Positions 34,667 through 43,864 of a stretch of 64,000 nucleotides of DNA are shown one piece after another (positions within the stretch are counted from its first letter, which is position 1; each line of letters opens with the position of its first letter). The notes beneath the pieces were generated by a model that ran no database searches, was not told where the DNA came from, and saw only the letters and a list, made by a program, of their open reading frames with translations. Where the stretch lies: assembly GCA_965234405.1 (NCBI GenBank), contig OZ248346.1; one strand, 5' to 3'. A program made the translations under genes and the position numbers. The stretch is from Planktophila turicensis. Its GTDB lineage: Bacteria > Actinomycetota > Actinomycetes > Nanopelagicales > Nanopelagicaceae.

Positions 34667-36142
34667 ATGAATTCGCCATTTCGCACCTGGAGCTTACGCA
34701 GCAGACTCTCCCTTGGAATTGTTCTGCTCACGGCGCTGGGCTTTGTAGCGGCCAGCTTTGCTACACAATCACTTCTTAAGGGTTACTTGCTCTCACAAGT
34801 TGATGAACAATTAGTTGTTATTGCAGAAGCTGCTGTTCCTCGTATTGAACGCGGCGGTATTGCTAACGATGATGATGGCGATGAAGATGACAGACGTCCT
34901 GGTCGCGGTTTAGGTCGTGGGCTTGGTGCACCAGCACCACTTTCACAAATACCAACATCTACATCCATCACGGTTCTTGGCCCTGATGGCGTTGTTCTGG
35001 GTGGTTTAGGTGGCAATTTAGGCGGCGCATCAATTACTTCATACCTTGCAGGTCTACTGCCTGAAGAGGTTGCAGTACATGGCGATGAAGCATTCACGAT
35101 CGCAGCTCCTGGTCCTGACTTTCGAGTTATTGCACGTCCACTCACATCTCCTGCTGGAACATTTGTCGCTGCACAAAATCTTGGCGATTTAGAACGAACA
35201 CTTGCGCGACTCTCATTCTTATTCGGACTTATTGGTTTGGTACTTCTTCTCATGATTGCCGCAGCTTCTCGCGCTGTCATTAAAATTGGTCTTCGCCCAT
35301 TAGAAGATGCTGAAAAGACTGCCGAAGAGATTGCATCCGGTAACTACTCAGCGCGTATGCCAGAAACAGATCCGGGAACTGAAGTAGGCCGCCTTGTCAC
35401 ATCTTTAAACTCAATGTTGTCGCGTATTGAAAAGTCTTTCTCTATTCAGACCGATAGCGAAAACAAGCTCCGTCGCTTCGTGGCTGATGCTTCTCATGAA
35501 CTTCGTACACCGATTACTGCAATCCGTGGTTTCTCTGAGCTTCATCGCCAAGGTGCGGTGACTGGTGAGAAAGAGACCGCAGAGCTCATTGCTCGTATTG
35601 AAAATGAATCCAAGCGCATGGGTTCATTGGTAGAAGATTTACTTCTCCTTGCTCGCCTTGATCAAGCACGCGAGATGGAATCAAAGCCTGTAGATATCAA
35701 TAAAGTTGTTGAGGATGCTGTTATCTCGGCACGCGCTGCTGGGCCAGAACATCCTGTTGAATTCATTTCTAAGAGCGATGAGATCTTCACACTGGGTGAT
35801 GAAGTGCGCATCCACCAGGTCGTTGCAAATCTTTTGGCTAATGCACGCGCACATACGCCAGCAGGTACTCCGATTACAGTTTCGGTTGCTACAACGGATG
35901 CGGGCGTTGAAGTTTCAGTTGCAGATAAGGGTCCTGGCTTAAGCGCTGAAGATCAGAATCGAATCTTTGAACGTTTCTATCGCGCAGATTCATCGCGCGT
36001 TCGAACAGGCGCAGATGGCAGTGGACTTGGTCTTTCAATTGTTGATGCAGTGATGCGCGCCCATGGAGGCTCAGTTTCGGTGAAATCTACGCCCGGAGAA
36101 GGCGCAGCTTTCGTACTTCTATTCCCTGCTAGGGCCGAGTGA
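34667..36142 (+). CDS. Sensor histidine kinase
   Basis: A 491-residue membrane sensor. TM1 is at about 14-32, the extracytoplasmic domain at about 36-170 and TM2 at about 178-200. A HAMP linker follows, then a HisKA domain with phospho-accepting His277 in DASHELRTP, then the ATPase domain with N box (VANLLANARAH), G1 (DKGPGLS) and G2 (GSGLGLSI). The sensor domain contains an acidic run at 68-75 followed by a Gly/Arg-rich stretch, which could bind divalent cations or basic ligands. Its final 24 bases overlap the convergent htpX gene. Confidence 0.95.
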   Translation: MNSPFRTWSLRSRLSLGIVLLTALGFVAASFATQSLLKGYLLSQVDEQLVVIAEAAVPRIERGGIANDDDGDEDDRRPGRGLGRGLGAPAPLSQIPTSTSITVLGPDGVVLGGLGGNLGGASITSYLAGLLPEEVAVHGDEAFTIAAPGPDFRVIARPLTSPAGTFVAAQNLGDLERTLARLSFLFGLIGLVLLLMIAAASRAVIKIGLRPLEDAEKTAEEIASGNYSARMPETDPGTEVGRLVTSLNSMLSRIEKSFSIQTDSENKLRRFVADASHELRTPITAIRGFSELHRQGAVTGEKETAELIARIENESKRMGSLVEDLLLLARLDQAREMESKPVDINKVVEDAVISARAAGPEHPVEFISKSDEIFTLGDEVRIHQVVANLLANARAHTPAGTPITVSVATTDAGVEVSVADKGPGLSAEDQNRIFERFYRADSSRVRTGADGSGLGLSIVDAVMRAHGGSVSVKSTPGEGAAFVLLFPARAE

Positions 36143-37042
36143 CTCCATCGCCTTCAAAGTGGCGATACGTTCCTGAATCGGTGGATGAGTACTAAATAAT
36201 TTAGAGACAGTTTGTCCATCGAGTGGTGATTCAATCCAGATATGCGCAACTGCATTTGATTTCTGGCGCACCACAGTTGAATCCGCAGCAAGAACTTCAA
36301 GTGCTTTGCGAAGTCCTGCAGGGTTACGCGTAAATGAAACTGCAGTGGCATCTGCCAAAGCTTCACGCTTACGTGAGATTGCAGATTTCAATAACATCGC
36401 AGCAAGTGGTGCGAGAATCAAAACAACGAGTGAGAAGACCAGCATAAGCGGGTTTGAATTTCCGCCACGGTCGCGATCGCGTCCGCCGCCAAACCACATC
36501 ATACGAGTAAGGAAATCGCTCAAGATGGCGATGGCACCTGCTGTTGTTGCAGCTACGGCTGAAACCAAGGTGTCACGGTTTGCCACGTGTGACATCTCGT
36601 GGGCAATTACGCCCTGTAGTTCGTCGCGATCCATGACCTCGAGAATGCGAGTAGTAAATGCAATAAGCGCGTGTTCAGGATTTCGCCCCGTTGCAAATGC
36701 GTTTGGCGCACTATCTTCAACGATGGCAACCTTTGGCATAGGTAGACCGCTTGCGATAACAACTTCTTCAATGACGTTAAAGAGTTCGGGGGCATCTTCG
36801 CGTGTAATCAACTTTGCACCCGTCATGGTGAGAACTAATTTGTCAGAGCCGTAATACGAGCCCCACACACCAATAAGTGCAAAACCAACTGCCATCGGCA
36901 CCATTGTTGAAGCGGTTCCGACTCCGAAATATGTCATCGCTGCATATGCAACGAGCCATGTCAGAACACCCATCGATGCCAGAAGGAAATAGGTCTTTCC
37001 CTTATTGGCAGATTGAAGTGCGCGGAAGTTGTTCTCAGCCAT
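36119..37042 (-). CDS. htpX: HtpX-family membrane zinc metalloprotease
   Basis: A 307-residue M48 protease. Two N-terminal transmembrane helices precede the zinc motif HEMSH (GVIAHEMSHVANRD). Two further hydrophobic segments follow, then EALADATAVSFTRNP with the third zinc ligand. It degrades misfolded membrane proteins; the active site faces the cytoplasm. It follows lemA by 8 bp, a frequent LemA-protease pairing. Confidence 0.95.
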   Translation of the reverse strand: MAENNFRALQSANKGKTYFLLASMGVLTWLVAYAAMTYFGVGTASTMVPMAVGFALIGVWGSYYGSDKLVLTMTGAKLITREDAPELFNVIEEVVIASGLPMPKVAIVEDSAPNAFATGRNPEHALIAFTTRILEVMDRDELQGVIAHEMSHVANRDTLVSAVAATTAGAIAILSDFLTRMMWFGGGRDRDRGGNSNPLMLVFSLVVLILAPLAAMLLKSAISRKREALADATAVSFTRNPAGLRKALEVLAADSTVVRQKSNAVAHIWIESPLDGQTVSKLFSTHPPIQERIATLKAMESLGPSRE

Positions 37043-37050
37043 TGGTGAAA

Positions 37051-37599
37051 TTAGAACTTAACGTTTGGAACGTTACGATCTGCAGCATTTTCAACTTCGT
37101 AGAAGTCGCGAGCGCCAACCTTTGCAAAGCCTGCGAAGAAGTTGGTAGGCACTGTCTTTACTGCTGTATTGAGCGAGCGCACATTGTCGTTATAGAACTG
37201 GCGCGCAAATGAAACTTTATTCTCAGTGGTAGAAAGTTCTTCTTGTAGAGATAAGAAGTTACTTGATGCTTTGAGATCTGGGTAAGCCTCAGCAACTGCG
37301 AGCAATCCGCGAAGCGCGTTAGTTAGTGCGCCATCTGCTGCTGCAACATCGGCAACCGTTGAAGCACTTGTTGACTTCGCGCGAGCGGCAACGACAGCAT
37401 CGAAAGTTCCTTGTTCGTGCTTTGCATATCCCTTAACGGTTTCAACCAGGTTAGGGATGAGATCTGCACGGCGCTTGAGTTGAACCTCAATCTGCGCGAA
37501 TGCTTCATCGACTGTGATGTTAAGTCGGATGAGGCGGTTGTATTGAGCAACGCCAAAGATTACGAGAAGTACGAGTACGCCGATAATGATGAGTTCCAT
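37051..37599 (-). CDS. lemA: LemA family protein
   Basis: A 182-residue protein with one N-terminal transmembrane helix (about residues 2-20) and the LemA core: YNRLIRLNITVDEAFAQIEVQLKRR, DLIPNLVETVKGYAKHE and the C-terminal FARQFYNDNVRSLN. The rest should be a helical bundle. Its role is poorly understood; pairing with htpX suggests envelope quality control. Confidence 0.93.
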   Translation of the reverse strand: MELIIIGVLVLLVIFGVAQYNRLIRLNITVDEAFAQIEVQLKRRADLIPNLVETVKGYAKHEQGTFDAVVAARAKSTSASTVADVAAADGALTNALRGLLAVAEAYPDLKASSNFLSLQEELSTTENKVSFARQFYNDNVRSLNTAVKTVPTNFFAGFAKVGARDFYEVENAADRNVPNVKF

Positions 37600-37656
37600 A
37601 GTTATTTCAACCCCTTGACTCTGGTTCTTATTCCCCAGATAAAGATTATCGGGGCT

Positions 37657-38235
37657 TTACTTGATCTTGCTTTGGTGGAAATTCATGAAGGAGCGGCTTG
37701 GAGTTGGTCCGCGCTGTCCTTGATAACGTGATGCGTAGATCGCTGAGCCGTATGGGTGTTCAGCAGGCGATGAGAGTTTAATCAGACAGAGCTGACCGAT
37801 TTTCATGCCTGGGAATAACTTCACTGGCAAGTTTGCAACGTTTGAAAGTTCGAGCGTGATGTGGCCCGAGAATCCTGGATCGATAAAGCCCGCTGTTGAG
37901 TGGGTGAGTAGACCAAGGCGTCCGAGTGAAGACTTTCCTTCGAGGCGACCTGCGATGTCATCAGGAAGTGTGATGACCTCATAGGTAGATGCAAGAACGA
38001 ATTCGCCTGGGTGCAAGATAAATGCTTCGCCTTCTTCGGCGATAACTTCGCGGGTGAGCTCAGATTGTTCGATCGATGGATCGATTACTGAGTACTTGTG
38101 GTTCTCGAAGACGCGGAAGAACTTATCGAGACGGACATCAACTGATGAAGGTTGGATCATCGCCTCTTCAAAAGGTTCGACGGCAACGCGGCCATTGGTT
38201 ATTTCTGAGCGAATATCGCGATCACTGAGTAGCAC
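37657..38235 (-). CDS. dcd: dCTP deaminase, probably dUMP-forming
   Basis: A 192-residue trimeric nucleotide enzyme of the dUTPase fold. The core EGKSSLGRLGLLTHSTAGFIDPGFSGHITLELSN contains the catalytic and substrate-contact residues. Actinobacterial Dcd, as in M. tuberculosis, deaminates dCTP and hydrolyses the product to dUMP for thymidylate synthesis; the length and motif match that form. Translation starts at GTG 38235, six nt after a TAGGCT -10 element, so the mRNA is probably leaderless. Confidence 0.95.
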   Translation of the reverse strand: MLLSDRDIRSEITNGRVAVEPFEEAMIQPSSVDVRLDKFFRVFENHKYSVIDPSIEQSELTREVIAEEGEAFILHPGEFVLASTYEVITLPDDIAGRLEGKSSLGRLGLLTHSTAGFIDPGFSGHITLELSNVANLPVKLFPGMKIGQLCLIKLSSPAEHPYGSAIYASRYQGQRGPTPSRSFMNFHQSKIK

Positions 38236-38241
38236 GGCGCG

Positions 38242-38247
38242 AGCCTA
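38242..38247 (-). promoter_or_regulatory. -10 element of leaderless dcd
   Basis: TAGGCT on the minus strand ends 6 nt before the dcd GTG; no ribosome binding site is seen. Confidence 0.55.
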
Positions 38248-38316
38248 CCTTTCCAGCACGAAAAAAAGGCCCTTGGCACGCTTGCGTAAGTTACTGGTGG
38301 GTAGCACCATTACGCC

Positions 38317-40143
38317 ATGAGCCATTACAACGCCAACCTCCGTGACATTGAATTCTGCCTCTTCGACCTATTGGGTCGCGAGAAGGTGCTGGGTACCTCT
38401 ATCTACTCCGAGCTCGATCGCGATACTGCGATGGGAATGCTCGAAGAGATGAAGCGCCTGACCGAGAACGATCTCGCTGCATCATTCGTCGATGGCGATC
38501 GCATCGGAACAGATTTCAATAAAGCAACAGGCGATATCAAACTTCCAGAAAGTTTCAAGAAGTCATACAAGGCATATGTTGATGGCGAATGGTGGCGTCT
38601 TGATGCACCTGTCGAACTCGGTGGAATGAAAGTTCCTGCATCAGTTCGTTGGGCGATCGCTGAAATGGTTTTGGGTTCTAATCCTGCAATTCACATCTAC
38701 GCATCTGGTTATGCATTTTCACAGGTTGCACATGTATTAGGAACAGATGTTCAGAAGAAGATGGCGAAGCACATGGTGGATCGCCACTGGGGTGCAACTA
38801 TGCAGTTGACTGAACCTGATGCAGGATCTGATGTTGGCGCCGGTCGTTCTAAGGCAGTGCAACAGCCAGATGGAACATGGCACATCACCGGCACAAAGCG
38901 TTTTATTACTTCAGGTGATGCTGATATTTACGAGAACATCATGCACTTCACTCTTGCACGTCGCGAAGGTGGTGGACCAGGAACTAAGGGTCTCTCACTC
39001 TTCTTGATTCCAAAGTTTATGTTCGATCTAGAAACTGGCGAACTTGGAAAGCGCAATGGCGTTTATGTAACAAATGTCGAACACAAGATGGGACTTAACG
39101 TCTCTGCAACATGCGAAATGAATCTTGGCGAGAAGGAACCAGCTGTTGGTTACTTGCTTGGTGATGTTCACGAAGGTATTGCGCAGATGTTTAAAGTCAT
39201 TGAATTTGCTCGCATGATGGTTGGTACCAAGGCGATTGCAACACTTTCGGCTGGTTACCAACAAGCACTTGCCTATGCCAAGACTCGCGTTCAGGGCGGC
39301 GATATGAAGGTTATGAACGATAAGGCCAGCCCTCGCGTCACCATCATTAAGCACCCAGATGTGCGTCGTTCACTGATGGTGCAGAAGGCTTACTCCGAAG
39401 GTATGCGCGCACTAGTTCTTTACACCGCATCAATTCAAGATGAGATCGAACTTGCTCGCGAAGCAGGAGATACCGAGAAGCTTGAAGATATGGAGAAGCT
39501 CAACGATCTCTTGCTTCCAGTTGTTAAGGGATTTGGTTCAGAAAAATCTTGGACACTTCTTGGTACTGAATCTCTTCAAACATTTGGTGGTTCCGGCTTT
39601 ACTCAAGACTGGCCACTCGAACAATATGTGCGTGATGCAAAGATCGACACCTTGTATGAAGGCACCACTGCAATTCAAGGTCTTGATTTCTTCTTCCGTA
39701 AAGTTGTTAAAGATGGCGGACGTTCACTTGGGCTACTTGGTAAAGAGATTCAAGCTTTCGCTGAATCTGGTGGGGCTCATGCAGAAGAGAAGCAAGCACT
39801 TCTCAAAGCGCTCGGTGACCTTAATGGAATTATTGGTGTTCTTGTAGGTCATGCAATGGCTTCCCAAGAAAACCCTGCTGAGATTTACAAGGTGGGTTTA
39901 AGCACATCACGTGCGCTCATGGCTGTTGGTGATGTCATCATCACTTGGTTGCTACTTCGCCAGGCAGATATTGCTACGGAAAAGCTGGCAGCAGGTGCTG
40001 GCAAAGATACTGATTTCTACACAGGAAAGATTGCCTCAGCAAAGTTCTTTGTTGCCACAGTTCTGCCTCACATCACCGCAGATCGCAAGATTGTTGAAGG
40101 AACTGACTCATCAATCATGGAGATTCCAGAGTCTGCTTTCTAA
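38317..40143 (+). CDS. Acyl-CoA dehydrogenase, large FadE5-like type
   Basis: A 608-residue flavoprotein, about 200 residues longer than ordinary acyl-CoA dehydrogenases and close in length to mycobacterial FadE5. FAD-binding elements include QLTEPDAGSDVGAG and GTKRFITSGD in the beta-barrel domain, and QTFGGSGFTQDWPLEQYVRDAKIDTLYEGTTAIQ in the helical domain. N- and C-terminal extensions are typical of this subgroup. It catalyses the first step of fatty acyl-CoA beta-oxidation with electrons going to ETF. No other beta-oxidation genes are adjacent. Confidence 0.93.
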   Translation: MSHYNANLRDIEFCLFDLLGREKVLGTSIYSELDRDTAMGMLEEMKRLTENDLAASFVDGDRIGTDFNKATGDIKLPESFKKSYKAYVDGEWWRLDAPVELGGMKVPASVRWAIAEMVLGSNPAIHIYASGYAFSQVAHVLGTDVQKKMAKHMVDRHWGATMQLTEPDAGSDVGAGRSKAVQQPDGTWHITGTKRFITSGDADIYENIMHFTLARREGGGPGTKGLSLFLIPKFMFDLETGELGKRNGVYVTNVEHKMGLNVSATCEMNLGEKEPAVGYLLGDVHEGIAQMFKVIEFARMMVGTKAIATLSAGYQQALAYAKTRVQGGDMKVMNDKASPRVTIIKHPDVRRSLMVQKAYSEGMRALVLYTASIQDEIELAREAGDTEKLEDMEKLNDLLLPVVKGFGSEKSWTLLGTESLQTFGGSGFTQDWPLEQYVRDAKIDTLYEGTTAIQGLDFFFRKVVKDGGRSLGLLGKEIQAFAESGGAHAEEKQALLKALGDLNGIIGVLVGHAMASQENPAEIYKVGLSTSRALMAVGDVIITWLLLRQADIATEKLAAGAGKDTDFYTGKIASAKFFVATVLPHITADRKIVEGTDSSIMEIPESAF

Positions 40144-40153
40144 CTCTTTAAGT

Positions 40154-40159
40154 TAAACT
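40154..40159 (+). promoter_or_regulatory. -10 element of leaderless EamA transporter gene
   Basis: TAAACT ends 6 nt before the ATG at 40166, within the 22-bp gap after the acyl-CoA dehydrogenase gene. Confidence 0.55.
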
Positions 40160-40165
40160 CACCGC

Positions 40166-41086
40166 ATGCTTTCAAAACATCGCGGTGAGTTTTTACTTAT
40201 TCTGGGAGCTTTCTTCTTCTCGCTCTCCGGAATCGTCGTCACCGTTGTGATGAAACACTTGCCGGCGCTGCGTCTTGCTGAAGTTCGCTCCGTATCCGCA
40301 GTCGTGATACTCGGTACTTACGTTCTTCTAACTCGCCCTGAAATCATCAAGGTGCAGAAATCTGAAATCCCTCGCCTCGCCCTCTATGGCGTAGTGGGCT
40401 TCGCCTTCGTGAACTTCGGCTATTTATTGGGCATAGAGCGCGGAGTACCGCTCGGCCTCGTCCTTATTATCGAATTTACCGCCTCAATCTGGATCGCTCT
40501 CTGGATCAAACTGGTCCGCAAAGGCCATGTTTCTAATGAGATGTGGCTTGCTGTCATTCTCTCGCTGACCGGACTGATTCTCGTTGCAAAGGTCTGGCAA
40601 GGTTTTAAATTCGACCTCATTGGAATTACCGCTGCAACGTTGTGTGCATTCTGTTTAGCGGCTTACTTCCTTATGAGTGAACGAATTGGAAAGAAGCGCG
40701 AACCAATTGCAACGCTGATCTTCGGTATGGGTTTTGCATCTGCCTTCTGGCTGATTGTTCTTCCACCTTGGACATTTCCCTTTGAAGTATTTTCAACGCA
40801 GATGGATCTCGGTGGAATCGCAAAGGGCACAATGCTTCCTGGTTGGTTATTGATTGGTGCAGCGGCAATCTTCGGAACTGTCGTTCCATACATGTTGGTT
40901 CTATCGGGAATGAAATATTTGAGCGCATCGACAAGTAGCGTTATTGGAATGCTTGAGCCTGTTATTGCTGGCGCATTTGCCTGGATCTGGTTTGCGCAGA
41001 GCTGGGATGCAATTCAATTGGCGGGCGCAGCCATTGTGCTTGTTGGAATTTATCTAGCTGATCGCGCAAAGACTGCGGCGAGTTAA
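40166..41086 (+). CDS. EamA/DMT-superfamily transporter
   Basis: A 306-residue membrane protein with ten hydrophobic helices arranged as two EamA repeats of five (about 7-140 and 150-300), typical of the drug/metabolite transporter superfamily. Repeat 2 shows the usual Pro/Gly-rich end (SVIGMLEPVIAGAFAWIWF). Members often export amino acids or other metabolites; the substrate is unknown. It converges on dnaB with a 4-bp gap. Confidence 0.9.
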   Translation: MLSKHRGEFLLILGAFFFSLSGIVVTVVMKHLPALRLAEVRSVSAVVILGTYVLLTRPEIIKVQKSEIPRLALYGVVGFAFVNFGYLLGIERGVPLGLVLIIEFTASIWIALWIKLVRKGHVSNEMWLAVILSLTGLILVAKVWQGFKFDLIGITAATLCAFCLAAYFLMSERIGKKREPIATLIFGMGFASAFWLIVLPPWTFPFEVFSTQMDLGGIAKGTMLPGWLLIGAAAIFGTVVPYMLVLSGMKYLSASTSSVIGMLEPVIAGAFAWIWFAQSWDAIQLAGAAIVLVGIYLADRAKTAAS

Positions 41087-41090
41087 GAAG

Positions 41091-42551
41091 TTACTCGTTC
41101 CAACCGCCATCACCAGGTGCTGATGGCTGAATATCTGATGGACCTGCTGATTGTGTGAAGTCGCGGCCTGCTCCAACATTTGGCGCCATATCGAAGAAGC
41201 GCGCGAAGTGGAGTTGAGCTGAAACTGTAATTGTGCGAGTTGGTCCGTTACGGTGCTTTGCAACGATGAAATCTGCTTCGCCCGAACGGTTCTGTGAATC
41301 GTACATATCATCGCGGTGCAACAAGATAACAACGTCAGCATCTTGTTCGATAGAACCAGATTCACGAAGGTCAGACAACATTGGGCGCTTATCTGTACGT
41401 TGTTCAGGTCCACGGTTGAGCTGTGAGATTGCAATAACAGGAACGTTAAGTTCCTTTGCCATCAGCTTGAGGTGACGTGAGAATTCAGATACTTCCTGCT
41501 GACGGTTTTCAACGCGCTTACCTGATGACATCAGCTGCAAGTAGTCGATAACAATGAGTTTGAGGTCATGGCGCTGCTTAAGGCGACGGGCCTTTGCGCG
41601 GATCTCCATCATTGAAAGGTTCGGTGAATCATCGATAAAGAGTGGTGCATCAGAGATTTCACCCATACGGCGAGCAAGCTTTGCCCATTCATCATCGCTG
41701 AGTTGTCCGGAACGAATATTGTTTAGACCAACGCGCGCTTCGGCAGACAACATACGCATTGTGATTTCTGATTTCGACATTTCGAGAGAGAAGATCACTG
41801 CCGCTTGGTTATCGTGAATCGCAGCGTGGCGCGCAATATCAAGACCGAGCGTTGACTTACCAACTGCAGGACGCGCAGCAACGATGATCATGTTGCCTGG
41901 GTGCAGTCCGTGAGTCAGCGCATCGAGATCGCGGAAACCTGTCTTAACACCTTCGATACCAATTCCCTTAGAGATTGCTTCGATTTCATCGAGAGCGGCT
42001 GGCAACAAGGTATTGAGTTGTACATAATCTTCAGAAGAGCGGCGTTCGGTAACTGCATAAACTTCTGCTTGCGCAGCATCGACGGCATCATCGACTTCAC
42101 CATTTTGATCGTAACCAAGTTGAACAATCTTGGTTCCGGCTTCAACAAGGCGGCGCATGATTGCATGTTCTAGAACAATCTTTGCGTAGTAACCAGCGTT
42201 AGCAGCTGTTGGTACAGATGAAATCAAAGTGTGTAGATATGGTGCGCCACCTGCACGTGCGATTTCTCCGCGCTTCGTGAGTTCGGCTGCAACGGTGACA
42301 GCATCAGCTGGTTCACCGCGTCCATAGAGATCGAGAATTGCATCGTAGATAAGTTCATGTGCAGGGCGATAGAAATCGCGTTCGCGAAGTACTTCAACAA
42401 CATCAGCGATTGCATCTTTAGATAGCAACATTCCACCGAGAACAGATTGTTCTGCTTGTAGATCTTGTGGTGGTGTGCGTTCGTATTCGGCGCCGACAGT
42501 GTTGTAGGTAGCTGCGCCTCTAGAGTTATTAGGTAGTTCTGCAATGCTCAT
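41091..42551 (-). CDS. dnaB: Replicative DNA helicase
   Basis: A 486-residue hexameric helicase that unwinds DNA at the fork. The N-terminal domain (PPQDLQAEQSVLGGML) interacts with primase. The RecA-like C-terminal domain has Walker A ARPAVGKSTL, Walker B VIDYLQLM and the motif AISQLNRGPEQR. No intein interrupts it, unlike mycobacterial DnaB. It lies beyond the rplI gene in the conserved rpsF-ssb-rpsR-rplI-dnaB order, but here corA is inserted between rplI and dnaB in the opposite orientation. Confidence 0.98.
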   Translation of the reverse strand: MSIAELPNNSRGAATYNTVGAEYERTPPQDLQAEQSVLGGMLLSKDAIADVVEVLRERDFYRPAHELIYDAILDLYGRGEPADAVTVAAELTKRGEIARAGGAPYLHTLISSVPTAANAGYYAKIVLEHAIMRRLVEAGTKIVQLGYDQNGEVDDAVDAAQAEVYAVTERRSSEDYVQLNTLLPAALDEIEAISKGIGIEGVKTGFRDLDALTHGLHPGNMIIVAARPAVGKSTLGLDIARHAAIHDNQAAVIFSLEMSKSEITMRMLSAEARVGLNNIRSGQLSDDEWAKLARRMGEISDAPLFIDDSPNLSMMEIRAKARRLKQRHDLKLIVIDYLQLMSSGKRVENRQQEVSEFSRHLKLMAKELNVPVIAISQLNRGPEQRTDKRPMLSDLRESGSIEQDADVVILLHRDDMYDSQNRSGEADFIVAKHRNGPTRTITVSAQLHFARFFDMAPNVGAGRDFTQSAGPSDIQPSAPGDGGWNE

Positions 42552-42654
42552 GCGACATACCTTCCTCTAAGCCACTGACAAGGCCGGATCCCAGTCAGCA
42601 ACGGGGCAAAGGTATGGCTCGCACGCTCAGTAAGCGAGAAAGTCCCCTCGGTAA

Positions 42655-42761
42655 TGGGGATAAAGGTGTGCATAACTCGGTGGATAAGCGTGGATAGCTG
42701 TGCATAAGGTGTTGATGAATTGTGTGTAACTCCCGCTTTAAGCGTGAATAAGTGTGGAGGA
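42655..42761 (+). repeat. Phased array of DnaA-box-like motifs upstream of dnaB
   Basis: Motifs resembling TGTGGATAA begin at 42655, 42667, 42679, 42689, 42699, 42710, 42721, 42743 and 42753, a mean step near 11 bp with one empty register near 42732. Units at 42655, 42667, 42679 and 42699 have one mismatch; the others have two. All point the same way. The array lies 104 bp upstream of dnaB and 69 bp upstream of corA, and fills most of the 279-bp gap. Confidence 0.55.
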
Positions 42762-42830
42762 AAGTAATTCCTGGATTCTCATTGGTTGAGATGTCATATC
42801 AAATTCATCTTTGTAGGCAAGACTTCGCAC

Positions 42831-43802
42831 ATGATCGTTGATTACGCGCTCTACCAAAGTGGAAAGCGCCACACAGAGCCTTCCAATCTCCCCGCTCTTA
42901 TTCAGAAAGCAAAGAGTGAAGGTGGATTTGTTTGGTTAGGCCTTGCAGAACCAACACAGAATGAATTTGAAAAAGTCGTTGGTGATTTTGGATTTCATCC
43001 ACTCGCAATTGAAGACGCGGTTATGGCACATCAGCGCCCTAAGTTTGAAGAGTATCCCGGTGTGCAAGCGCTCGTTGTAAAGACAGCTTTCTATGAAGAG
43101 AAAGGCAGCCAGATTTCAACTGGCGAACTCTTCTGTTTTATTGGAGATCACTTCATCGTTGTTGTCCGCCATGGAAATGGTGCGCCACTTGTTAACACCC
43201 GCCATGCACTTGAATCTAATTCGGAACAGTTAGCCAAGGGCCCATATGCGGTTCTGCATGCAATTCTCGACCATGTAATCGACTGTTACATCGATATCTC
43301 AATCGAATTAGAAGCAGATGTTCTGCAAGTTGAACAGAAAGTTTTTGGCGATACTCGAGAGAGTGCCTCGCAAGAGATTTATCTCTTGAAGCGCGAAGTT
43401 ATCGAGTTCCGTCATGCAATTGAGCCACTTCTATCTCCGCTTCAACAGATCTCAAGTATCGGCGCACGAAACATACCTTCAGAGCTCACACCATTCTTTA
43501 GAGATACCCTCGATCATCTTTCGCGTGCATCCGATGCTGCCTCTGGGCTCGATGCTTTGCTGACTTCAGCGTTGCAGGCAGAAATCGCACAGGTACAGCT
43601 ACAGCAGAATGAAGATATGCGAAAGATAACTTCATATGTTGCTTTGGCTTCTGTGCCCACAATGGTCGCTGGTATCTACGGCATGAACTTCGATGTAATG
43701 CCTGAATTACGCTGGAAATTTGGTTATCCACTAGTCGTTGGTTCACTCGTTCTTGTGACAGCGTTTCTTTACCGCAAATTTAAGAAATCAGGCTGGTTGT
43801 AA
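42831..43802 (+). CDS. corA: CorA-family magnesium/cobalt transporter
   Basis: A 323-residue channel protein. A large cytoplasmic domain (about 1-260) ends in a long helix. Two C-terminal transmembrane helices follow, the first closing with the signature YGMNF that forms the selectivity loop. The C-terminus is basic (YRKFKKSGW). It imports Mg2+ (or Co2+). I start at ATG 42831 (MIVDYALYQSGK); an in-frame ATG at 42786 would add 15 residues not typical of the family. It shares the bidirectional terminator with the rplI operon. Confidence 0.93.
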   Translation: MIVDYALYQSGKRHTEPSNLPALIQKAKSEGGFVWLGLAEPTQNEFEKVVGDFGFHPLAIEDAVMAHQRPKFEEYPGVQALVVKTAFYEEKGSQISTGELFCFIGDHFIVVVRHGNGAPLVNTRHALESNSEQLAKGPYAVLHAILDHVIDCYIDISIELEADVLQVEQKVFGDTRESASQEIYLLKREVIEFRHAIEPLLSPLQQISSIGARNIPSELTPFFRDTLDHLSRASDAASGLDALLTSALQAEIAQVQLQQNEDMRKITSYVALASVPTMVAGIYGMNFDVMPELRWKFGYPLVVGSLVLVTAFLYRKFKKSGWL

Positions 43803-43822
43803 TACTTACTTGGAATAAGAAA

Positions 43823-43848
43823 GGCCCGCCGCAATTAAGCGACGGGCC
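43823..43848. terminator. Bidirectional terminator between corA and rplI
   Basis: GGCCCGCCGC and GCGACGGGCC form a 10-bp stem (one G-A mismatch) around the loop AATTAA. On the minus strand the stem is followed by TTTCTTATT. The plus strand is followed by TCTTGTT, so it can serve corA as well. Confidence 0.85.
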
Positions 43849-43864
43849 CCTCTTGTTGAACTAA

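Noticed and set aside
34783..35280. Long open frame (165 codons) on the minus strand within the sensor kinase gene
   Set aside because: Composition is typical of an antisense shadow, with no ribosome binding site or domain; the kinase frame is unambiguous.
37633..37650. CCCC...GGGG hairpin between dcd and lemA as a terminator
   Set aside because: The stem is short and interrupted, and no T run follows on the minus strand.
42786..42830. Upstream ATG for corA
   Set aside because: The 15 extra residues are not typical of CorA and the later ATG gives a normal start, though no strong ribosome binding site settles it.
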